A DNA stretch of 11,085 nucleotides. Source: Bacteroidota bacterium (GTDB lineage Bacteria > Bacteroidota > Bacteroidia > Bacteroidales > P3). The stretch covers positions 1 to 11,085 of the forward strand of contig JAUNWC010000022.1 of the NCBI GenBank assembly GCA_030540495.1, given 5' to 3'. The notes beneath the pieces were generated by a model that saw only the letters and a list, made by a program, of their open reading frames with translations, searched no databases and had not been told where the DNA came from. Below, in pieces: positions 6,059 to 11,085 of this stretch (the first letter of the stretch is position 1; every line of letters starts with the position of its first letter). The translations under genes were made by a program, and so were the position numbers.

Positions 6059-6217
6059 CTATTTCTTTTCAAATTCTGATTTACCTACTCCACAGACAGG
6101 ACAAACCCAATCCTCAGGTAAATCTTCAAACTTTGTGCCAGGAGCAATTCCGTTTTCCTCATCTCCCACTGCAGGGTCATATACGTACCCGCAAACTGTG
6201 CATTCGTATGTTTCCAT
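6059..6217 (-). CDS. Rubredoxin
   Basis: This is a 52-residue protein of typical rubredoxin size. The two metal-binding knuckles are complete: ECTVCGY with Cys6 and Cys9, and VCPVCGVGK with Cys39 and Cys42, which together bind one iron. The core YVYDPAVGDEENGIAPGTKF and LPEDWVCP are standard. It is a small cytoplasmic one-electron carrier, commonly donating electrons to rubrerythrin, superoxide reductase or other oxygen-detoxifying enzymes in anaerobes. It starts 35 nt after the stop of the superoxide dismutase gene with no terminator between them, so the two are probably co-transcribed as an oxygen-defence pair. AAGAAG lies immediately before the ATG. The partner reductase is not in this window. 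Confidence 0.97.
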   Translation of the reverse strand: METYECTVCGYVYDPAVGDEENGIAPGTKFEDLPEDWVCPVCGVGKSEFEKK

Positions 6218-6252
6218 CTTCTTATCTATTTTTAGGTTAAACTTTTATACAT

Positions 6253-6837
6253 TTATTCCTCAAAATTCTTTTGTGCAAATTCCCAATTTACTATCTCCCA
6301 AAAAGATTCTACATATTTGGCTCTTGCGTTTTGTTTGTCCAAATAATAAGCGTGCTCCCAAACATCACAAACCAAAATAGGTTTTAAGCCTTCGGTAATA
6401 GGGTTGCCGGCGTTAGATTTCTGCACTATGGAAACTTTGCCTTCATTGTCTTTCACCAACCAACACCAACCTGAGCCAAACAAAGAAAGACATTTGTTTG
6501 TAAATTCTTCTTTGAATTTTTCAAACGAGCCAAAAGTTTTCTCTATGGCTAAGGCCAAATTTCCTTTTGGTCCTTTGTTGCTTTTTGGTGTTAAACAGTG
6601 CCAATAAAAATTATGATTCCAAACCTGAGCGGCGTTGTTAAACACTGCTCCTTCTGATTTTCTTATGATATCTTCCAAAGAACTATCTACAAACTCCGAA
6701 TTCTCCACAAGAGAATTTAGGGTATTTACGTATGTTTGATGATGTTTGCCATAATGGAACTCTATGGTTGTCTTGCTAATATGAGGTTCCAAAGCATTTT
6801 GTTCAAACGGAAGATTTTCCAAATTGAATTTTGCCAT
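6253..6837 (-). CDS. sodB: Superoxide dismutase, iron type (Fe/Mn family)
   Basis: This is a 194-residue full-length Fe/Mn superoxide dismutase that disproportionates superoxide to oxygen and hydrogen peroxide in the cytoplasm. The four metal ligands are His28 (EFHYGKHH), His75 (WNHNFYW), Asp158 and His162 (CDVWEHAYYLD). Gln71 in NAAQVWNH, together with FGSGWCWLV, places it with Fe-type or cambialistic enzymes; Mn-type enzymes usually carry the active-site Gln in the second half. The start at 6837 follows a promoter at 6869-6899 by about 25 nt and matches the family N-terminus (FNLENLPFEQNALEPHI). Rubredoxin follows. Metal use cannot be settled by sequence alone. Confidence 0.97.
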   Translation of the reverse strand: MAKFNLENLPFEQNALEPHISKTTIEFHYGKHHQTYVNTLNSLVENSEFVDSSLEDIIRKSEGAVFNNAAQVWNHNFYWHCLTPKSNKGPKGNLALAIEKTFGSFEKFKEEFTNKCLSLFGSGWCWLVKDNEGKVSIVQKSNAGNPITEGLKPILVCDVWEHAYYLDKQNARAKYVESFWEIVNWEFAQKNFEE

Positions 6838-6868
6838 ATATCTTTTGTTTTTTAGGTTTTTATATCTG

Positions 6869-6899
6869 CAAAAATAGTTGATAAAAACAAATAAACAAT
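6869..6899 (-). promoter_or_regulatory. Bacteroidota promoter of the SOD-rubredoxin genes
   Basis: On the minus strand ATTG (6896-6899) is followed after 19 nt by TATTTTTG (6869-6876), which fits the TTG/TTTG-N19-TAnnTTTG pattern. It continues with CAG, as at 5171. The predicted leader is about 25 nt before ATG 6837. Confidence 0.7.
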
Positions 6900-6935
6900 A
6901 AAAATTTATCTTTTTTTCTCAAAATTTTTCTACTT

Positions 6936-7376
6936 CTATACCTCGTCTTCTTTGTTCCATTCTGCACAAGAGGAGGCTGTCTCGTATAAAACTATTTTAT
7001 ACAAATCCACTTGCTTAGGCAACAAATCCTCTAATATTCTTTTGAAATGCAAGACAAGATTCTCACAAGTTGGCTGAAAATCTACTATACTTTTTTTTGT
7101 ATCCATTTGTTTTACAGCACAGATAAAAGGAGAGTTTTTTTCTATTACAAGGCTATGGTCATAAATGTCCAAAATATTTTGCTTTACTATTTTTTTTAAT
7201 TCTGTAAAGTCCATAACCATACCATAAGAAGAGGAATTCTCTTCCTTAGAAGGTTCTCCTCTAAGTGTAACAAACAACTTGTAACTATGCCCATGGATAT
7301 TTTTGCAAGCCCCATCATAATTATTGAGGCAATGACTCATCTCAAAGTGAAACTCTTTTGTAATACGTATTTTCAT
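6936..7376 (-). CDS. queD: 6-carboxy-tetrahydropterin synthase / PTPS-family protein (QueD)
   Basis: This 146-residue enzyme belongs to the 6-pyruvoyl-tetrahydropterin synthase family. Zinc ligands are His15 (MSHCL), His28 and His30 (IHGHSY). The candidate catalytic cysteine is Cys24 (GACKNIHGH). The DH pair is at 73-74, the substrate-recognition PTCEN is at 102-106, and the C-terminal YETASSCAEW carries the conserved Glu132. In most bacteria this is QueD, converting dihydroneopterin triphosphate to 6-carboxy-tetrahydropterin for queuosine; biopterin-type synthesis is the alternative. No other queuosine gene is nearby. Fifty nt separate it from the T9SS protein gene, and a TAATTTTG box lies just five bases before its ATG. 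This implies a near-leaderless message, or use of a downstream start. I keep ATG 7376 because KIRITKEFHFEMSH aligns with the family N-terminus. Confidence 0.92.
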   Translation of the reverse strand: MKIRITKEFHFEMSHCLNNYDGACKNIHGHSYKLFVTLRGEPSKEENSSSYGMVMDFTELKKIVKQNILDIYDHSLVIEKNSPFICAVKQMDTKKSIVDFQPTCENLVLHFKRILEDLLPKQVDLYKIVLYETASSCAEWNKEDEV

Positions 7377-7381
7377 ACGTG

Positions 7382-7389
7382 CAAAATTA
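7382..7389 (-). promoter_or_regulatory. Candidate -7 element abutting the queD start
   Basis: Minus-strand TAATTTTG matches TAnnTTTG and ends five bases before ATG 7376. No TTTG is found 19-21 nt upstream; that position is occupied by decamer-like sequence (7399-7413). If used, the transcript would have a leader of only a few bases. Confidence 0.4.
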
Positions 7390-7398
7390 CTAAAAAAA

Positions 7399-7413
7399 CC
7401 TATCCTAACTTAT
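7399..7413. repeat. Solitary decamer-repeat fragment
   Basis: CCTATCCTAACTTAT has CTAT at 7400 and TTAT at 7410, the same 10-nt step and YTATNNNAAC form as the arrays at 91-170 and 5361-5470. It lies in the short gap between the T9SS protein gene and queD. Confidence 0.55.
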
Positions 7414-7426
7414 TTTTTCTGCTTAT

Positions 7427-9301
7427 CTAATGCTTTATTATTTGCTTAGAATAAATATTACCCTTTTCGTCTTCTATGCTTAGAAGATACATACCGCTTT
7501 TTTTATTGCTTATATTCAGGCTATAAACTCCTTGATTAAAAGAAGTAAAATTCATTTTTTCTCTTATGCCTAAGGGGGAAGTAAGATAAATTTCTTTTAT
7601 TGTTTGTTTGCTGTCTATATATATGATATCCTTTGCGGGATTAGGGTAAATTCTTATTACTTCACTACTCAAAACATTATCTAAGCCAACCGATTTATAA
7701 CCAAAATAAGGTCTAATCATCAATGCTCCAACAACAAAGGCTTGCTCCCATTCAGTACCATTTGCCAACTTGGAAAAAGTATGAGAAGAGGCATTATTGT
7801 TGCGGTCAAAACCTATGTTGATATAATCGCCTTTGTTTTTTATTTCCAAAGAAACAAAAAAGTCTCCTTCTGTCAAAATCAAAGGCTCAGAAAGATAATA
7901 ACGAGTAAATTTGTTAAGAGAATCACTATGTGGCAATAGTCTTTCTGACTTATAAATAATATTGTTTGGCAGAGAAATATCCCCTTGTTCTATAGCATTC
8001 CAAACACAAAGAAAGAAATATTTCTTATCAGTGCTATCTTGGTTGTAAGTCTTATTAAAGTATATATCCACCGCGTTTAGAGTATCCTCTTGATTAAGAG
8101 AAAAACCCAAGGCAAGGTTGCTTCCTTTCAATGGGTTGATACCAAAACCTCCTTCGCTTGTGCCATCATCGTAAGCAAAATAATTAGAAAAAATTTGCTT
8201 AAATCTTATGGTATCATTGCTTTGCAAGTTATCTTGCCCCACGCCTTCGGTAGCAATATGGACTATTTCATATTCTGTTTCTTGATTCATCAAATCAAAG
8301 GCAAATTGCAATGGCGGTTTAATATGGTTCTCTGAGGTTTGAAACTCATGAGTTAGTAACAAAGGATTAATGTTTTCAAAACCTCCATCATAGAAATATA
8401 TTTCGTTTTGATTCTTATCATATATATGGTATTTATAAGTGGAAGAAAGTGGAGAGGAATAAAGATTTGCTATAGTGGTTGTCAGACTATCTTTCATCAT
8501 AGAAGGTCTGTATTGCTTATAAGGTACGGCAACATAGTCTTTTAATAAAGATTGTGCAGGATTGACAAAAGCAATATCCCTAAAACTACTATCAGCCAAA
8601 CTTCTGTTATAATCTATATAAACATAGTCTATATTCCATTGGTCGCAATTGATAACATAATCGGTTTGTGGATTAGCGTCCAAGGAGGCATAGTTTAGAA
8701 AACGAAATTGAAAATAAGCGTTAAAATATTTTTCTTCATTTATTGGTATTAGGACATAGCGAAAATAATTGCTGTCCTTAGCATAAAGAGAATCTACACT
8801 TTCGCCTCGCATAGACCAAACAGTGTTCCAAGTGTTTTCTGTGGCAGAAAAAAATTGCAAAACCAAAGAATCTTTGCTTGAAGGTTGCGAGCCTATTCTT
8901 TCCCACATATTGCCTGCTCCTCCTCCGGGCTGTACAAAAAAAGACATATACACCGAGTCTTTTACTTGCAAAGGAGTCTGAGAGGCTAAACAATCCAAAT
9001 GTATAAAAGCCGAGCAAAGAGTGTCGCCTACAAAACCCAATGTATTAGCCGAAGGGTAAAGATTGCCGTTTTTGTCTATTACATCTAAGGTTACAACTCC
9101 CACACTTGGAGGCAAATACTGATAGTTATGATTGACAAAACAGTTTTCTCCTATCCACAAATCCCTTCTTGGCTCGCCACTATAAGAAGAAAAATCATCA
9201 AGAAAAGGAAGATAAACCTCTTGCGCCTCAGAGTGCAAACCACACAAAGCCAAACAAATAACTATAAATATATTTCTTATTTTTCTAATCATTTTATTCA
9301 T
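7427..9301 (-). CDS. Exported protein with type IX secretion C-terminal sorting domain
   Basis: This 624-residue protein of unknown function is built for secretion through the type IX (Por) system. A signal peptide covers residues 1-26 (hydrophobic IFIVICLALCGL, cleavage near SEA-QE). The body is rich in beta strand, with YFAYDDGTSEGGFGI at 374-388, a motif seen in many T9SS cargo proteins. Residues 545-624 form a type A sorting domain: IRIYPNPAKDIIYID at the start, GVYSLNI and SGMYLLSIEDEKGNIYSKQIIKH at the end. The sorting domain is normally removed when the protein is attached to the surface or released. ATG 9301 overlaps the stop of the PASTA gene by eight bases; a second ATG at 9292 is nearby. 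Translation is probably coupled. No enzyme motif was recognised. Confidence 0.9.
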   Translation of the reverse strand: MNKMIRKIRNIFIVICLALCGLHSEAQEVYLPFLDDFSSYSGEPRRDLWIGENCFVNHNYQYLPPSVGVVTLDVIDKNGNLYPSANTLGFVGDTLCSAFIHLDCLASQTPLQVKDSVYMSFFVQPGGGAGNMWERIGSQPSSKDSLVLQFFSATENTWNTVWSMRGESVDSLYAKDSNYFRYVLIPINEEKYFNAYFQFRFLNYASLDANPQTDYVINCDQWNIDYVYIDYNRSLADSSFRDIAFVNPAQSLLKDYVAVPYKQYRPSMMKDSLTTTIANLYSSPLSSTYKYHIYDKNQNEIYFYDGGFENINPLLLTHEFQTSENHIKPPLQFAFDLMNQETEYEIVHIATEGVGQDNLQSNDTIRFKQIFSNYFAYDDGTSEGGFGINPLKGSNLALGFSLNQEDTLNAVDIYFNKTYNQDSTDKKYFFLCVWNAIEQGDISLPNNIIYKSERLLPHSDSLNKFTRYYLSEPLILTEGDFFVSLEIKNKGDYINIGFDRNNNASSHTFSKLANGTEWEQAFVVGALMIRPYFGYKSVGLDNVLSSEVIRIYPNPAKDIIYIDSKQTIKEIYLTSPLGIREKMNFTSFNQGVYSLNISNKKSGMYLLSIEDEKGNIYSKQIIKH

Positions 9302-10181
9302 TACTTTGCTCTATCCATTCCTCCATACCTATTTGCTCTTCTATCTGTGCATTTATTTGCTCTTGCTCGGATACAGAGTTTTTTTCCTCCCTAAATTCAT
9401 TTATTTGTTTTTTGTATTTACGATTGTTCTCGTTCATAAAATTAAGGGAAATACTTTGACCTATGGTAATAGTATTGGCAAGAGGAGAGTATGTTACAAC
9501 TCTCATCTGCTGAGAGTCTTTTTCTCCCTCATATTGTTTTGTACCTACGTTTAATCCTGCTTTCCAAAGCATCAGTTCTGCCTCTTTCTCTGTCTTGCCA
9601 AGTATATCGGGAATTTTTATTGTAGCCGTAGTGGAAGGAACCTCTACTATCAAATCCACAGACTCTCCACTCTGAATCTCCGCTCCTGCTCTTATGGTTT
9701 GTCCCTTAAATCGTTGCTCCACCACAAAAGCCTCGCCACTAATATCAGCGTTTCTAAATATCAGAGTACCCACTCTAAGTCCCTTATCCACAAGATTTTG
9801 AACAGCCGTTTTCAACGATACATTACTACAAGAAGGCATAGAAACAATTTCTCCTGAAAAAGCAACAACCGTTATATATATCTTTCTTCCTTTTTTTACC
9901 ATTGTACCCGGGTTAGGGTCTTGGGTAAGAATGGTGCCAGGTCGCAAATCCTCCCTGTAAATGGAGTCTAAAATAAAAATATCAAACAAAGTCATTTCCT
10001 CAGAATTAGCAACCTCCTGCAAAAGTCTATCTGTTATCTTTGGTACTTCGTATTCTTTGCCATGACGAGTATATATTTTCAAAACCTGCATTACTATAAA
10101 TAGCAAAGCAAAGAAAGATAAAACTATTAAAAGCAAATGTTTAAAGAAGAGTTTGCTCTTCAAAAAATCTCTTTTTCTCAT
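9294..10181 (-). CDS. Membrane-anchored PASTA-domain protein
   Basis: This is a 295-residue protein with a basic cytoplasmic tip (MRKRDFLKSK), one membrane helix at about 13-34, and three PASTA domains in the periplasm at about 43-106, 112-180 and 186-248. Typical PASTA wording is present: ILTQDPNPGTMVKKGRKIYITV, AVQNLVDKGLRVG, KIPDILGKTEKEAELMLWKAGLNVG. A Glu/Gln-rich tail (251-295) may be helical. PASTA domains bind peptidoglycan or muropeptides in kinases and penicillin-binding proteins; here there is no kinase or transpeptidase domain, as is usual for stand-alone PASTA proteins of Bacteroidota. A cell-wall-binding or scaffold role is inferred. It starts 20 nt after the metallopeptidase stop and overlaps the next gene, so these three genes form one operon. 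Confidence 0.92.
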   Translation of the reverse strand: MRKRDFLKSKLFFKHLLLIVLSFFALLFIVMQVLKIYTRHGKEYEVPKITDRLLQEVANSEEMTLFDIFILDSIYREDLRPGTILTQDPNPGTMVKKGRKIYITVVAFSGEIVSMPSCSNVSLKTAVQNLVDKGLRVGTLIFRNADISGEAFVVEQRFKGQTIRAGAEIQSGESVDLIVEVPSTTATIKIPDILGKTEKEAELMLWKAGLNVGTKQYEGEKDSQQMRVVTYSPLANTITIGQSISLNFMNENNRKYKKQINEFREEKNSVSEQEQINAQIEEQIGMEEWIEQSNE

Positions 10182-10201
10182 AACAAAGAATCATTTTTTT
10201 G

Positions 10202-10912
10202 TTAATCTCTCCTACTTGCACCAAGGTACATCATAACATAGTACAACAATGTAGCCAAAGAAGAAATTGCTGCAACAACATAGGTGTAAGCGGCAAGCCT
10301 TAAAGCCCTTTCTGCCTTAGGGTGAGTTTGAGGAGAGGTTATGGCACTATGGTCTAACCATATCAAAGCCCTTTTGGATGCATTGATTTCCACCGGCAAG
10401 GTTACAAAAGAAAACAAAGTAGTAAGAGCAAAAAGAACTATACCAGCCAAAAGCAATTGAGGAAAAGTTCTTATAAGCAACATACCACCCAAAAGCACCC
10501 AAGTAACCCATTTGCTTGCAAAACTAACGATAGGTACAAGAGTACTTCTCATTTGCAACCAATAATAAGCCTTAGCATGTTGAACAGCATGCCCGCACTC
10601 GTGTGCCGCAACCGCTGCCGCTGCAACAGAATTGCCATTATATACCTCAGGGGAAAGGTTAAGAGTTTTGTTAGTAGGGTTGTAGTTATCTGTTAAATGC
10701 CCCTGTATGCAAGTTACTTTTACATCATAGATATCATTGTCTTTTAGCATTTTTTCTGCAACTTCCTTGCCCGTAAGGTTACCCGAAGTAGGAATTTTTG
10801 AATATTGCTTAAACGCTTTTGTCAAAGAGGAACTTACCAACCAACTTAGCAACATTGTGCCAAAGAAAATCATCCAGTAAATTCCATTAACCCCCATCAT
10901 ACCATATTCCAT
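10202..10912 (-). CDS. YugP-type membrane zinc metallopeptidase
   Basis: This is a 236-residue integral membrane protein of the neutral zinc metallopeptidase family (YugP, Zn_peptidase_2). The catalytic zinc motif is HECGH at 104-108 within AAHECGHAVQH. A downstream Glu175 in LPVEINASKRA is a plausible third ligand. Membrane segments are at about 10-30, 125-146, 150-172 and 205-228, and the full length agrees with the family (about 225-235 residues). The substrate is unknown in the family. It is first in an operon with the PASTA and T9SS-cargo genes, which favours a role in envelope protein processing or quality control, though this is only context. The ATG at 10912 is preceded by an A-rich leader without a Shine-Dalgarno sequence, as is normal in Bacteroidota. 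Confidence 0.94.
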   Translation of the reverse strand: MEYGMMGVNGIYWMIFFGTMLLSWLVSSSLTKAFKQYSKIPTSGNLTGKEVAEKMLKDNDIYDVKVTCIQGHLTDNYNPTNKTLNLSPEVYNGNSVAAAAVAAHECGHAVQHAKAYYWLQMRSTLVPIVSFASKWVTWVLLGGMLLIRTFPQLLLAGIVLFALTTLFSFVTLPVEINASKRALIWLDHSAITSPQTHPKAERALRLAAYTYVVAAISSLATLLYYVMMYLGASRRD

Positions 10913-10968
10913 CTTATATCTTTTTTATTGTTAAGTTTATTATAAACGTTAGTTTCTTTCTTTTATTG

Positions 10969-10997
10969 CAATTCTAATAAAATTGTTATAAAACAAA
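10969..10997 (-). promoter_or_regulatory. Weak candidate promoter of the metallopeptidase operon
   Basis: Minus-strand TAGAATTG (10969-10976) matches TAnnTTTG with one mismatch, and TTTG (10994-10997) lies 17 nt upstream rather than 19. This is the best candidate in the 173-nt gap upstream of the operon, but it is clearly below the quality of the promoters at 5171 and 6869. Confidence 0.25.
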
Positions 10998-11010
10998 ATA
11001 GCGGTATTAT

Positions 11011-11031
11011 TAGGTTGGAGGCACAGGCTGT
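11011..11031. repeat. Repeat fragment at the window edge
   Basis: TAGGTTGGAGGC (11011-11022) is identical to 5240-5251 (decamer half plus hairpin arm) and is followed by ACAGGCTGT (11023-11031), identical to 5350-5358. A T-run of nine bases ends the fragment (11031-11039). It looks like a truncated or fused copy of the composite element. Confidence 0.6.
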
Positions 11032-11041
11032 TTTTTTTTAA

Positions 11042-11068
11042 TTGTCAATTAAAACTCAAATTTGACAA
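11042..11068. other. Inverted repeat TTGTCAA-N13-TTGACAA
   Basis: Perfect 7-bp inverted arms at 11042-11048 and 11062-11068 flank an AT-rich spacer, about 130 nt upstream of the metallopeptidase start. It could be an operator or part of a neighbouring gene outside the window. No regulator can be assigned. Confidence 0.3.
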
Positions 11069-11085
11069 ACTTTGCTTGATTATCA

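Noticed and set aside
5640..6380. Long open frame of 246 codons on the plus strand
   Set aside because: It is antisense to the carbonic anhydrase-like gene, rubredoxin and the end of SOD, all of which have intact catalytic or metal-binding motifs on the minus strand. The plus-strand translation shows no recognisable family.
7377..7426. preQ1 riboswitch upstream of queD
   Set aside because: The gap is only 50 nt, contains no C-rich loop with A-rich tail arrangement, and the promoter-like box leaves almost no leader.
11040..11070. Sigma-70 type promoter with TTGACA
   Set aside because: No TATAAT-like -10 lies at the right distance, and Bacteroidota promoters use a different consensus.

Overview
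The window looks like a chromosomal segment of an AT-rich member of the Bacteroidota, most likely an anaerobic or oxygen-tolerant Bacteroidales-like bacterium. Three kinds of evidence support this. One encoded protein ends in a type IX secretion (Por) sorting domain. Another is a SusC/TonB-like outer membrane barrel with an N-terminal carboxypeptidase-regulatory domain. Several genes are preceded by the Bacteroidota -7 promoter element TAnnTTTG, twice with a -33 TTG element at the expected 19-nt spacing. All eleven genes lie on the minus strand, so transcription runs from high to low coordinates. No rRNA, tRNA, transposase or CRISPR array was seen.

Layout in the direction of transcription. 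(1) 10912-7427: an envelope gene set of a YugP-type membrane zinc metallopeptidase, a membrane-anchored three-PASTA protein and a large exported T9SS cargo protein whose start overlaps the PASTA stop. (2) 7376-6936: a QueD/PTPS enzyme with its own -7 element almost touching the start codon. (3) 6837-5478: an iron-type superoxide dismutase followed by a 52-residue rubredoxin, a strong hairpin terminator, and a gamma-class carbonic anhydrase-like hexapeptide protein. (4) 5110-277: a tight run of outer membrane beta-barrel protein, ABC ATPase, ABC permease and YtrA-type GntR repressor, then a DUF721/DciA-like protein. The promoter of this run is textbook Bacteroidota, and an inverted repeat AGTGTA-N12-TACACT sits over the expected transcription start. 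It closely resembles the operator I recall for Bacillus subtilis YtrA, which suggests that the last transporter-cluster gene represses its own operon, probably as an envelope-stress or antibiotic-responsive export system.

The most unusual content is not coding. Two intergenic regions (about 1-290 and 5231-5470), with fragments at 7399-7413 and 11011-11031, hold a composite repeat. One part is an array of decamers of the form YTATNNNAAC at exact 10-nt spacing, interrupted by 15-bp hairpins of the type GGAGNC-NNN-GNCTCC. In three of four cases the hairpin separates the flanking decamers by exactly 24 nt. The other part is a ~70-nt unit carrying short palindromes centred on CCTNAGG. Palindrome arms differ between copies by paired, compensatory changes, which points to selection on a folded or two-fold symmetric structure. 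I do not recognise this element.
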